Part shown: positions 26,494 through 35,502 of the stretch, one piece after another
Layout of the letters: each line of letters starts with the position of its first letter
Numbering within the stretch: the stretch's first letter is position 1
Assembly: GCF_002257585.1 (NCBI RefSeq)
Contig: NZ_CP022743.1
Location: 5,022,001 to 5,086,000, forward strand
Length of the DNA stretch: 64,000 nt
Source of the DNA: Mucilaginibacter xinganensis
Lineage (GTDB): Bacteria > Bacteroidota > Bacteroidia > Sphingobacteriales > Sphingobacteriaceae
Direction: 5' to 3'
Program-made: the position numbers and the translations under genes
The notes under the pieces: model-generated
What the model saw: only the letters and a program-made list of their open reading frames with translations
Databases searched by the model: none
Told to the model about the DNA's origin: nothing

Positions 26494-28368
26494 ATGAAAA
26501 AACAGCTGCTTTTTGCTTTTAGCCTTCTGCTTTTAGTTTCAGTAACTTTTGCCCAGCCTGGCGGGATCAATCCGGATGCTGCTTATGTTAAGGAGCAATA
26601 CACCAAATATGAGTACCAGGTGCCGATGCGGGATGGCAAAAAATTATTTACTTCGGTTTATGTACCAAAGGATCAGTCGAAAAAATATCCGTTTATGATG
26701 GATCGCACCTGCTACAGTGTAGCTCCGTACGGTACTGATAAATACAAAGGCAGCCTTGGCCCTTCACCTTCGTTTTTACATGACGGGTATATTTTTGTTT
26801 ACCAGGACGTCCGTGGCCGCTGGATGAGCGAAGGCATTTACGAAGAAATGACGCCTGAAAAGGAAGTTCATAAAACCAATAATGATGTTGATGAAGGTAC
26901 AGACACTTACGACACGATAGACTGGCTGCTGAAAAACGTTCCCAATAACAATGGGAAAGTAGGCGTATGGGGAATTTCCTATCCCGGCTTTTACACCACA
27001 ACAGCGCTGCTAAGCCGCCACCCGGCGTTGGTGGCCGCATCTCCGCAGGCCCCCATAGCCGACTTATGGCGGGATGATGGCTGGCACAACGGCGCATTCT
27101 TTTTAGTGGCTAATTTTGGTTTTTATCCCGGCTTTACCAATCGCCAGGACGACAAGCCGACACAGCGCCGGGGCGGTCGTTTTGATCCGGGTACTAATGA
27201 TGGTTACGACTTTTTCATGAAGATGGGCCCCATGAAAAACACAAACGATAAGTATTATAAAGATCCGATCCGCTTGTGGAACGAGATGATGGATCATCCC
27301 AACTATGATCAGCATTGGAAAGACCGCAACGTACTGTCTCACCTGCACGATATAAAAACAGCAGTGCTGGTTACCGGCGGATGGTATGATGCCGAGGATC
27401 TGTATGGTGCCATAAACACGTATAAAACCCTTGTTAAAGAAAACGCTAATACGCCTATTTATTTCACTATGGGCCCATGGGTACATGGCGGCTGGGCACG
27501 AGGTGCGGGCGACCACCTGGGGGACGTTGACTTTGGAGGGCCTACAGGTCCGCACTACCGGGACGATATTGAATTTAAATTCTTTAGCCACTACCTTAAA
27601 GGCACTGATATGAATATTGCTAAGGTCAACGCTTTTGAAACCGGGGTAAACAAATGGAACGAATATAAAAGCTGGCCACCAAAAGAGGTTGAGGACAGGC
27701 AACTATATTTGCTGCCGGGCGGTAAATTATCATTTGCGGCTCCTGCTGCCGGTAAAGACAGCTATGATGAGTACGTATCTGACCCAAATAATCCTGTTCC
27801 GTTTCTAAATCATAAAAGCATGGATATGGACCGTGAATACATGACAGCCGATCAGCGGTTTTTAGCTGACCGTAAAGATGTGCTAAGCTATACTACCGAT
27901 GTACTTGCTAATGACGTTACCATCGCAGGCAATATCTGGGCAAACCTGAAAGTTTCAACCACCGGCACCGATGCTGATTTCGTGGTAAAAATATTGGACG
28001 TTTACCCGGACACTGCTTCAAATAATAAATTTACGGGTAAGGATGTAAAGATGGCGGGCTACCAGCAAATGGTACGCAGCGAACCTATGCGCGGCAAATA
28101 CCGTAACTCCATTGAAAAGCCCGAGCCGTTTACCCCGGGCAAAGTTACTCCCGTAAACTGGGAGCTGCAGGACGTACTGCACACCTTTAAAAAGGGACAC
28201 AAAATAATGGTACAGGTACAAAGCACCTGGTTCCCGCTGATTGACCGGAACCCGCAAACCTTTGTTGATATTATGAAATGTGATAGTACAGCTTTTAAGA
28301 AAGCTACGCAAAGGATTTACACCTCCAAAACTAATCCAAGTTTTTTGAAAGTGCGGGTTGTGCAATAA
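26494..28368 (+). CDS. Secreted CocE/NonD-family alpha/beta hydrolase
   Basis: A 624-residue protein with signal MKKQLLFAFSLLLLVSVTFAQ. The family includes X-Pro dipeptidyl peptidases, cocaine esterase and acylases. The alpha/beta hydrolase core has the nucleophile elbow GISYPG with Ser162, an Asp in VTGGWYDAEDLYG and a His in GPWVHGGW. The C-terminal jelly-roll (about residues 390-624, DVLANDVTIAGNIWANL) is typical of CocE/PepX. Length and domain order are normal for CocE. Substrate is not predictable. It is divergent from the SDR gene and convergent with a CBM9-like protein. Confidence 0.9.
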   Translation: MKKQLLFAFSLLLLVSVTFAQPGGINPDAAYVKEQYTKYEYQVPMRDGKKLFTSVYVPKDQSKKYPFMMDRTCYSVAPYGTDKYKGSLGPSPSFLHDGYIFVYQDVRGRWMSEGIYEEMTPEKEVHKTNNDVDEGTDTYDTIDWLLKNVPNNNGKVGVWGISYPGFYTTTALLSRHPALVAASPQAPIADLWRDDGWHNGAFFLVANFGFYPGFTNRQDDKPTQRRGGRFDPGTNDGYDFFMKMGPMKNTNDKYYKDPIRLWNEMMDHPNYDQHWKDRNVLSHLHDIKTAVLVTGGWYDAEDLYGAINTYKTLVKENANTPIYFTMGPWVHGGWARGAGDHLGDVDFGGPTGPHYRDDIEFKFFSHYLKGTDMNIAKVNAFETGVNKWNEYKSWPPKEVEDRQLYLLPGGKLSFAAPAAGKDSYDEYVSDPNNPVPFLNHKSMDMDREYMTADQRFLADRKDVLSYTTDVLANDVTIAGNIWANLKVSTTGTDADFVVKILDVYPDTASNNKFTGKDVKMAGYQQMVRSEPMRGKYRNSIEKPEPFTPGKVTPVNWELQDVLHTFKKGHKIMVQVQSTWFPLIDRNPQTFVDIMKCDSTAFKKATQRIYTSKTNPSFLKVRVVQ

Positions 28369-28383
28369 TTGGCAAGGATGCGG

Positions 28384-28418
28384 TTTTGATGTGCGGCTAA
28401 ATTATCCGCACATCAAAA
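28384..28418. terminator. Bidirectional terminator, CocE / CBM9-like genes
   Basis: Perfect 13-bp stem, TTTTGATGTGCGG (28384-28396) with CCGCACATCAAAA (28406-28418), loop of 9. It sits exactly between the two convergent stop codons, with T-runs at the end of each orientation. Confidence 0.85.
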
Positions 28419-29255
28419 TCACTTCGCCAAATAAAACTTTTCCCAAAAGTCTTCTGATTTAGAAAGCGAATTACGGTCTGCCTGGTCTGCGCCGCCGCCG
28501 ATATTACCTCCACGGCTGCCTCTGCCGCCGCCATGCCCGCCGCGACCGCCGCCACCTCTCTCACCACGACCGCCGCCGTTCTCCCTGCCCTCTCCCTCGG
28601 GTGCAGCAGGCCGGATAATCCCGTTGATTTTTAAATTAAAGGCCCATTCTGTTTTTATGGCATCTTCAGAATGCAGTAATTTTAAGGGAATGGCCGCCTC
28701 GCAGATCAGGTAACCCTTATCGTCATAGTCAATGGCGGTTTTGATACCGTAGGTGTTACTGGTAGTAATCATATCGCCTTCGATATCTTTAAAACCAACT
28801 ACCTTGATCCCTCTCAGGGATGTTAACACCGCCTGCTTTAGTTCATCGCGTTCTTCTTTTGTAATATCTCCGCCATCGTCTTTTAGCGGATTAAGAATGG
28901 GACCGCCTTCTCCTGTATTAAGAGGAAAAGTTATGCTGAAGCTTTCCTTTTTCTTGCCCCTGGTGTTAATGCTTAAAGTAACGCCTGCTTTTATTATGCG
29001 GGCTTGTTCTGATCGGTCGTTAACCCGGATAGCCATGTACAGGTTCTCTTTATCGTTGGCAAGGGCATAGTTTATATGTTTTTCGGTATTAAAATAACGC
29101 AGGCTATCGCCCCATTCCTTAATTGAGCCATTTATAGTAATATTATTGGGCGGTGCTTGTAATGTACCTGTGGCGGTTGATTGAGCGTTGCTTAACTTGA
29201 TGGCACTTATTTGAATAAGTATAGTAAAGGCAAAGTAGGGGAGATATGCTTTCAT
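28419..29255 (-). CDS. Secreted CBM9-like/DOMON-type protein with Gly/Arg-rich tail
   Basis: A 278-residue protein with a signal peptide ending near SNAQS (about residue 25). Residues about 38-215 resemble the CBM9-type fold: ITINGSIKEWGDSLRYF, YALANDKENLYMAIRVND and YLICEAAIPLKLL. The segment about 216-262 is low complexity, mostly Gly and Arg with GGGRGG-type repeats. The last 15 residues are ordinary again (SEDFWEKFYLAK). Ligand unknown. The tail may bind polyanions or act as a linker; that is inference. It is convergent with the CocE gene. Confidence 0.75.
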   Translation of the reverse strand: MKAYLPYFAFTILIQISAIKLSNAQSTATGTLQAPPNNITINGSIKEWGDSLRYFNTEKHINYALANDKENLYMAIRVNDRSEQARIIKAGVTLSINTRGKKKESFSITFPLNTGEGGPILNPLKDDGGDITKEERDELKQAVLTSLRGIKVVGFKDIEGDMITTSNTYGIKTAIDYDDKGYLICEAAIPLKLLHSEDAIKTEWAFNLKINGIIRPAAPEGEGRENGGGRGERGGGGRGGHGGGRGSRGGNIGGGADQADRNSLSKSEDFWEKFYLAK

Positions 29256-29322
29256 GAATGTAAAATTATGGCTTTAAACCGCTTTAAAACATATTTATAC
29301 GTGCTTTATTATTGTTTTTGAG

Positions 29323-29330
29323 TAATTTTG
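29323..29330 (+). promoter_or_regulatory. -7 box upstream of clpS
   Basis: TAATTTTG fits the Bacteroidota TAnnTTTG consensus and ends nine bases before the clpS ATG, giving a very short leader. Confidence 0.55.
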
Positions 29331-29339
29331 TAGTTACGT

Positions 29340-29621
29340 ATGCCAACTGAAATACAGGAAGAAACCCTCACCCTTGAGGAGATATTGGCGGGGCTTAAAG
29401 AAATGCACCGCCTGATTTTATGGAATGATGACCATAATACATTTGACCATGTAATTTTTTGCATGATGAAATACCTGGATTACTCCGAAGCACAGGCCGA
29501 AAAGATAGCCTGGAAGGTACATAACGAAGGTAAATGCGCGGTATTAGAGGGTTCATTTACCGAAGTAGAAGTATATCGCAAAATTCTTCAGCAGGAAGGT
29601 TTGACAGTGAGTGTTGAATAG
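29340..29621 (+). CDS. clpS: ClpS, adaptor for ClpAP-type protease
   Basis: A 93-residue cytoplasmic adaptor that delivers N-degron substrates to the Clp protease. The core LILWNDDHNTFDHVI (residues about 31-45), MMKYLDYSEAQAEKIAWKVH, and GKCAVLEGSFTEVE match ClpS, including the Asn-Asp-Asp region of the N-end pocket. The length is typical for the Bacteroidota form. Its neighbours are unrelated: it is divergent from the CBM9-like gene and convergent with the RND pump. Confidence 0.93.
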   Translation: MPTEIQEETLTLEEILAGLKEMHRLILWNDDHNTFDHVIFCMMKYLDYSEAQAEKIAWKVHNEGKCAVLEGSFTEVEVYRKILQQEGLTVSVE

Positions 29622-29776
29622 TTATTGGTAGTTGATGTAATAAGATTCCCTTTTAAACTCTTGCGGGCTATACTTAGTCTCCCAACTTTCCGCCTTCGTC
29701 AAAAAAACACCTCAGGATAGTGCAGCCTTTGCTGCACCACCTTCGGTACCATCAATATAAACTAGGGGTATTAATG

Positions 29777-32700
29777 TCAATTTTTATTCCTGATCACTAC
29801 GCCGCTTTCTACTCTTTTGCGGTACGACCAGAAAAATACGATAGGGAAAACAAACAGGTTAAATATGGTATTGGTAATTAAACCGCCAATAACTACAATA
29901 GCCAACGGTTTTGATGCCTCGGAGCCGATGCCATGTGACATAGCTGCCGGCAACAAGCCGATGGCTGCCATCATAGCGGTCATTACCACCGGGCGAAGCC
30001 TGTCGGCAACGCCAGCCTTCAGGGCCACAGCGAATGATGTCCACGTGGTGTGATGTTTTAGCTCGGTGATGTTGCTTTTGAACTTGCTGATCAGGATCAC
30101 CCCGTTTTGCACACAAATACCAAACAGCGCAATAAAGCCGATACCCGCCGAGATATTGAAATTAACCCCGGTTATCAGCAGGGCTAGTATTCCGCCCATA
30201 ATAGCAAACGGTACGTTGTTTAATACCAGCAGCGAATCGCGGAAATTCCCAAACAGGATAAACAGTATGAAGAAGATAACCAGTAAGCTTATCGGCACTA
30301 CCTGGCTTAATCTTTTGGTCGCCCGTTGCTGGTTCTCAAAGTCGCCAGCCCATTGCAGGGAGTAGCCTTTTGGCAATTTAATCTGTGAATTTACCTTATC
30401 CTGTGCTTCTTTAACAGTGCTGCCCATATCCCTGCCGCGGATAGAAAACTTTATCGCGCCATAGCGTTGATGATCGTCCCGGTAAATCATACTAATACCC
30501 GTGGTTTTTTTAATATTTGCTATCTCGCGCAGGGGGACAGTATTGCCACTAAGGGTAGGTACCCGAAGGTCGCCTATCGATAATTCATTGTTTCTGAAAT
30601 CTTCAGGGTAACGGATCCGCAGGTCGAACTTTTTCTCACCTTCATATATCTGTGTTACCGCTTTACCGCCAATGGCCATTTCAATTACAGCATTGGCATC
30701 GGCGGCGGTTACCCCGTATTGCGCCATTTCATCCTGGTTAAGGTCTATCTGCAGCTCGGGCTGGCCAACGTTGTGCAAAATTCCAAGATCCTGGATACCG
30801 TTTACGCCTTTTAGTATAGCGTAGATGCTTACTTCCTGCTGTTCAATGTACCTGTAATCATCGCCAAACATTTTCACAACGATGGAACCTTTTACACCCG
30901 ATACAGCTTCTTCAACGTTGTCAGAAATAGGCTGCGAAAAGTTGATATCAACACCTGGGAAAAATTTGAGCTTTTCCTGCATCCGCTGTATCAGTTCCTC
31001 TTTGGTTTCCTTTCGCTTCCACTGGCCTTCGGGATATATATCAACATGGAACTCAATGTTATAAAAACCAGTGGCGTCGGTACCGTCATTCGGTCGGCCT
31101 GTTTGCGACATCACCTGTTTTACTTCGTCAAAGCTCAGGAAGATATTGCGCATCTCGTTAGCCATTTTAACCGATTCCTTTAGCGAGATACTTAAGGGGC
31201 CGGTGGCACGTACATAGATGGCCCCTTCATTCAATTCGGGCAAAAACTCTGTTCCTAAAAACTTAAAGCAGCCAAGGCTTACCACCAATGCCGCAATAGC
31301 TATAGGGAACACCAGTTTACGGGCCTTAAAACAAACCGAATAAAACCGCATGGCACCGTTGGTTATAAACTCAACAAATACGTTGTGCTTTTCTTTAACA
31401 TCTTTACGAAGCAGGAAGCTGGCTAAAGCGGGTACAAATGTAAATGTCAGGATAACGGCACCAAGCAAGGCAAAGCCGAGTGTCCAGGCCAGGGGCGAGA
31501 ACATTTTGCCTTCAACCTTTTGAAAGCTAAAAATGGGCAGCAAACCGGTAATAATAATTAGTTTGGCGAAGAAAATACCTTTACCGTTAACCAAACAAGC
31601 CTTTTTGATAAGGCCAAGCTTGCTCATTTTATTATAGTTTTCCATGCCAACTTCTTTGGCCTTAAGGTCAAGCACCACAAAAATTCCTTCAACCATCACA
31701 ACGGCCCCGTCAATAATGATCCCGAAATCTATTGCCCCCATTGATAAAAGGTTGGCCGACATGCCCTTCAGTTTTAAACAGATAAAGGCGAACAGCAATG
31801 CAAGCGGGATGATAAGCGACACGATTAGGGTAGTGCGCCAGTCGGCCATGAAGAGGAACACGATTACGGTTACAAAAATTATCCCTTCGGCCATGTTGTG
31901 CAACACGGTTTCGGTGGCAAAATCCACCAGGGTTTCGCGGTCGTAAAATGTGCTCAGCTTAACGTCATCAGGTAATATTTTTTTATTTAGCTCACTTATC
32001 TTTAACTTCAGGTTCTTGATAACCTCGCTGGGGTTTTCGCCCTTTCGCATCACCACAATTCCTTCAACCACGTCGGGGTCTTTATCACGGCCTACCTGCC
32101 CTAAACGGGGCAATGATGATTCTGTAACCTCCGAAATGGTTTTCACATATATCGGCGTACCTTTAATATTGTTTATAACTATGTTTTTTATCTCGTCAAT
32201 ATTATTCAAAAGGCCTATCCCACGTACCACATAAGCCTGGCCATTCTGATCAATAACATCGCCGCCAACATTAACGTTGCTTTTAGAAACTGCCTCGTAT
32301 AGCTGTAAGGGTGTAACGTTATATTGAACCGCTTTTTGAGGGTTAATGGTGATCTGGTACGTTTTCACCTGGCCGCCAAAGCTGTTTACATCGGCAACAC
32401 CCGGTACAGCTTTTAATTCCCGGTCAACCACCCAGTCCTCAATAGTTTTTAGTTCTTTTACCGTTCTGCGGTTGCTGGTGAGGGTAAACCGGTAAATCTC
32501 GCCGGTAGGGCCATAAGGCGGCTCTATGGAAGGGTTTACGTTATCGGGCAAACTGGCATCGCCAATATGGTTATTGATCTGTAAACGGGCGGAGTTATAG
32601 TCCACCTCATCATCAAATGTAACTTTCACTACGGAGAGGCCGAATAAGGAAGATGACCGGATACTGGTCTTCTTTTCGGCCGGATTCATTGCAATTTCAA

Positions 32701-32914
32701 TGGGCCGGGTTACAAATTTCTCCACTTCCTCAGCGCTGCGACCGGGCCATTGGGTTATGATGGTAACTGACGTATTGGTAACGTCAGGAAAGGCGTCAAT
32801 ACTGATGGTTTTAAAGCTGATATACCCGGCAACAGCAAGCAGGGCAGTCACAAAAAACACGAAAAACCTGTTCCTGAGCGCGAATGAAAGAATATTTTTT
32901 ATGAACTTATTCAT
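29777..32914 (-). CDS. CzcA/CusA-family heavy-metal RND efflux pump
   Basis: A 1045-residue inner-membrane proton-driven pump. The expected RND plan is present: TM1 near residues 15-33, periplasmic loop, TM2-6 with DFGIIIDGAVVMVEG (about 391-405), second loop, and TM7-12 ending near FNLFVFPIVFFWSYR. The DFGxxxDGA motif in TM4 is the type associated with divalent-cation pumps (Co, Zn, Cd, Ni) rather than the Cu/Ag-type CusA; this is from recall. It is the last gene of a minus-strand unit with adaptor, TolC-like protein, kinase and regulator. Confidence 0.92.
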   Translation of the reverse strand: MNKFIKNILSFALRNRFFVFFVTALLAVAGYISFKTISIDAFPDVTNTSVTIITQWPGRSAEEVEKFVTRPIEIAMNPAEKKTSIRSSSLFGLSVVKVTFDDEVDYNSARLQINNHIGDASLPDNVNPSIEPPYGPTGEIYRFTLTSNRRTVKELKTIEDWVVDRELKAVPGVADVNSFGGQVKTYQITINPQKAVQYNVTPLQLYEAVSKSNVNVGGDVIDQNGQAYVVRGIGLLNNIDEIKNIVINNIKGTPIYVKTISEVTESSLPRLGQVGRDKDPDVVEGIVVMRKGENPSEVIKNLKLKISELNKKILPDDVKLSTFYDRETLVDFATETVLHNMAEGIIFVTVIVFLFMADWRTTLIVSLIIPLALLFAFICLKLKGMSANLLSMGAIDFGIIIDGAVVMVEGIFVVLDLKAKEVGMENYNKMSKLGLIKKACLVNGKGIFFAKLIIITGLLPIFSFQKVEGKMFSPLAWTLGFALLGAVILTFTFVPALASFLLRKDVKEKHNVFVEFITNGAMRFYSVCFKARKLVFPIAIAALVVSLGCFKFLGTEFLPELNEGAIYVRATGPLSISLKESVKMANEMRNIFLSFDEVKQVMSQTGRPNDGTDATGFYNIEFHVDIYPEGQWKRKETKEELIQRMQEKLKFFPGVDINFSQPISDNVEEAVSGVKGSIVVKMFGDDYRYIEQQEVSIYAILKGVNGIQDLGILHNVGQPELQIDLNQDEMAQYGVTAADANAVIEMAIGGKAVTQIYEGEKKFDLRIRYPEDFRNNELSIGDLRVPTLSGNTVPLREIANIKKTTGISMIYRDDHQRYGAIKFSIRGRDMGSTVKEAQDKVNSQIKLPKGYSLQWAGDFENQQRATKRLSQVVPISLLVIFFILFILFGNFRDSLLVLNNVPFAIMGGILALLITGVNFNISAGIGFIALFGICVQNGVILISKFKSNITELKHHTTWTSFAVALKAGVADRLRPVVMTAMMAAIGLLPAAMSHGIGSEASKPLAIVVIGGLITNTIFNLFVFPIVFFWSYRKRVESGVVIRNKN

Positions 32915-32925
32915 GTGTTATTATT

Positions 32926-33027
32926 TCGGATGCCGGATAATCGAGTCGAATTTTCGATTCCGCTTTTATTTGATCTTTTAGCTATATATTTTACCAATTC
33001 CGAAATCGAACATCCGAATTCCGAAAC
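32926..33027. repeat. Self-complementary word spacer between pump and adaptor genes
   Basis: The 122-base spacer repeats short words on opposite strands: TTTCGGATG and GTCGAA/TCGATT near 32930-32970, and ATCGAACATCCGAATTCCG near 33005-33025. It can fold imperfectly and may limit read-through to the pump. Confidence 0.5.
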
Positions 33028-33036
33028 TCCTCAAAA

Positions 33037-34149
33037 TCAGTCCTTAAGTGATTCATACAAATACACCTGCCTTGATGCGATTACCCTGTCGCCGGGCTTT
33101 AAACCCTGGCTGATGTAAGCTCGGTCTTCAACTGTTTTGGCAACCGTAACCGGTTGAATGTGCACCTTTGCTTTACCGTCAACCACTATCACATAGTTTT
33201 TATCATTATCAAAAACAAGGGAATTGGCGCTCACTTCGGGCAAGTTCTCGCCTGATTTTGCCTTTATCAGCACATTGGCGAACATGCCTGGCTTAAGCAA
33301 ATTGCCCGGGTTTTCGATTTTTATACGGGCATGCATTACTTTATTGTCAGGGTCAAGTATGTTATCTATCCGGTCAATTTTACCTTCAAATATTTTATCC
33401 GGATAAGATAGTGTGGTAATTTTCACCGGGTCGCCGGTCTGGATCTTCGAGATGTCTGATTCATAAACATTAACCAGTACATAAACAGTTGACAGATCAG
33501 CTATGGTGAACAGGTTTTGGCTGTTATCGGCCCTTACCTGGGTATTATTGGTCAAATTCTTCTCAACCACATAGCCTGACAGTGGTGTTTTAACCTCGTA
33601 GCCATTTGCATTGCTTTTGTTGATGGAGATAACAGCACCAGCACGTTTACCTTCGGCCTGGGCTTTTTGGTAGTCGGACTGTGCCTGTTCAAGGTCTTTT
33701 TGTGATGCAAGGCCACTCTTGTACAGATCCTGCGTTGACTCGTAAACCCTTTTGGTGTTTCGCACATCAGCTTCGGACGAAACGTAGTCGCGGGTAAACC
33801 CTGCCATTTCCGCGCTTTTCATAATGGCAAGCGTTTGGCCTTTGTGTACCACATCGCCCAACTGTACATTTACATCCTGCGCCACGCCGCTTACCAGCGG
33901 AAAAACTTTCACCATTTTATTTTCATCAGGAGCGATGCTGCCGGTTAAGGTAATTTGCGAGAGCGCGCTAGCCTCTTTAACGGTGTCAATAAGCAGGCTG
34001 TGAATAAGACTATCGGTAACCTGAAAACGGGTATCCTTTTCCTGGCTTTCATCAGCATGATGGCAACTTTGCAAAGCCATACCTGAAACAGCAAAAGCAA
34101 CAGAAAGTGTAAGTATTTTATATTTGGTGTGCATGTTATTGTTAATCAT
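33037..34149 (-). CDS. RND efflux periplasmic adaptor (membrane fusion protein)
   Basis: A 370-residue adaptor joining the pump to the outer-membrane channel. Lipoprotein signal with Cys29 (GMALQSCHH). Domains in order: barrel-sandwich half with VFPLVSGVAQDVNVQLGDVV, alpha-hairpin (about residues 120-165), second half-lipoyl (VKTPLSGYVVEKN), beta-barrel and membrane-proximal domain. The start ATG overlaps the TolC-like stop by four bases (ATGA at 34146-34149), which supports this start, though Met6 is possible. A CusF-type metallochaperone region is not seen. Confidence 0.92.
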   Translation of the reverse strand: MINNNMHTKYKILTLSVAFAVSGMALQSCHHADESQEKDTRFQVTDSLIHSLLIDTVKEASALSQITLTGSIAPDENKMVKVFPLVSGVAQDVNVQLGDVVHKGQTLAIMKSAEMAGFTRDYVSSEADVRNTKRVYESTQDLYKSGLASQKDLEQAQSDYQKAQAEGKRAGAVISINKSNANGYEVKTPLSGYVVEKNLTNNTQVRADNSQNLFTIADLSTVYVLVNVYESDISKIQTGDPVKITTLSYPDKIFEGKIDRIDNILDPDNKVMHARIKIENPGNLLKPGMFANVLIKAKSGENLPEVSANSLVFDNDKNYVIVVDGKAKVHIQPVTVAKTVEDRAYISQGLKPGDRVIASRQVYLYESLKD

Positions 34150-35426
34150 TTATTGAAGAATGGTGTGCCGGTAACATAGTTAAGCTGCTCCAGTGATGTT
34201 ACCCGGTTAAGCTGAAGTGTATTTAATTGCAGGGTATTAGTTTTGTATGAATCATAAAAATCAAGAAACTCAAGCAAACTGATATTGCGTTTCTCGTAAT
34301 TCTTAAACACTTCCTGGATCAGGTGATTAAAATCGCTTTTAAAAGCAGGGTCAAAACTGTTGTATAAGTTCTCCAGCCGCAGTGCGCTTTTGTAATTGGA
34401 AGCCACGTCACTTTCAACGTGATCCTGCTGGCTTTGCAACTGCACCTTGCTTTGGTCAATTGCAATCCTGGCCTGCTTGATGCCGCCCTGGTTGCGGTTA
34501 AAAAATGGCAGGCTAAACCCAATCCCGGCACCCAGAAAATTGGTGCCATAACTTCCCAGCCTGTCATAATTTAATGAAAGAGAGAAATCGGGAACAGCCG
34601 TTGCTTTTTGCAGCTGCAAGTTCACGTTATTGTAATCAACAGCCGATTTAGCCAGTTTCAGATCGTAACGATTAACATAAGCCGAATCAAGCATTGTTTG
34701 GTATGGCACTGATGCTACTATAGCCTTACCTTCAAATTCATTGTCCGCTTGTGGCTGGATAACAGTTGCCACCGGCGTTTTGATTAAAAGCTTAAGTTCA
34801 CTTTGTACAGTATCAATACCCGTTTGCAAATTGTTGTACTCGGCCTGCAGGGTATATAGTTGCGACTGAATACGCAAAACCTCCTTTTGCGCAATGTTGC
34901 CTTTTGCATATTGCGCTTTAAAAACTGTTAAGGCTTTGGACAAGGAAGTTATCTCCTGGTTATAAACGCTGGCTGATTGCTGCTGGAAGTAAATGGTGTA
35001 AAAATCATTCCGCAGCGTAAATTTCAATGTCCTTAGTAAATCAAAGAATTGATATTTTGACTGCTCTACGCTAATTTTCGCCAATTGAATGTTTTTATTC
35101 CGCTTACCGGCGGTAGTAAAAAGCTGCGAAATGCCCATAGAATGATCTTTATAGGCCGGCCCGTCGGTTACATCGTTGGAATGGATACCGTTTGAGAAAT
35201 TAAAATCAGGATTTGGGAATAAACGCGCGGTAATTACCTGGGCATTAGCGTTATCAATGTTATAACGCTGAATGATGAGCTGCAGGTTGTTTTTCAAAAA
35301 CAAATCTTCAGCCTGCTTAATGCTTAGCTTAAGGGTATCACTGGCGGCAGATTGCGCCTGTGCCTTTGTTGCGATAAAAAACCCAGCCTGCAGTAATATA
35401 ATAATAAGAACAAACCTCTTGAACAT
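34146..35426 (-). CDS. TolC-family outer-membrane efflux protein
   Basis: A 426-residue channel protein with signal MFKRFVLIIILLQAGFF to about residue 25 (KAQAQS). Two long coiled-coil halves of OEP type: LKLSIKQAEDLFLKNN followed by NIDNANAQVITARLF, and DSAYVNRYDLKLAKSAVDYN later. ATG 35426 is preferred to a GTG at 35444 because TAATTTTG lies just upstream and would put the transcript start after the GTG. The four-base overlap with the adaptor shows coupling. Likely exports metal with the RND pump. Confidence 0.9.
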   Translation of the reverse strand: MFKRFVLIIILLQAGFFIATKAQAQSAASDTLKLSIKQAEDLFLKNNLQLIIQRYNIDNANAQVITARLFPNPDFNFSNGIHSNDVTDGPAYKDHSMGISQLFTTAGKRNKNIQLAKISVEQSKYQFFDLLRTLKFTLRNDFYTIYFQQQSASVYNQEITSLSKALTVFKAQYAKGNIAQKEVLRIQSQLYTLQAEYNNLQTGIDTVQSELKLLIKTPVATVIQPQADNEFEGKAIVASVPYQTMLDSAYVNRYDLKLAKSAVDYNNVNLQLQKATAVPDFSLSLNYDRLGSYGTNFLGAGIGFSLPFFNRNQGGIKQARIAIDQSKVQLQSQQDHVESDVASNYKSALRLENLYNSFDPAFKSDFNHLIQEVFKNYEKRNISLLEFLDFYDSYKTNTLQLNTLQLNRVTSLEQLNYVTGTPFFNK

Positions 35427-35502
35427 AGTATAATTTGATACCACAAAATTATACTGCCCAGGTTAAAGTGAAATTAAAGCGGGATTAGAATTCGATTAGA
35501 AT

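Noticed and set aside
26693..27702. Long minus-strand ORFs across the CocE gene
   Set aside because: They are mirror frames of a strong sense gene with signal peptide and catalytic motif.
29720..29737. GTGCAGC/GCTGCAC hairpin between clpS and the pump gene
   Set aside because: The stem is only 7 bp and lacks an adjacent T-run; a terminator call would be weak.
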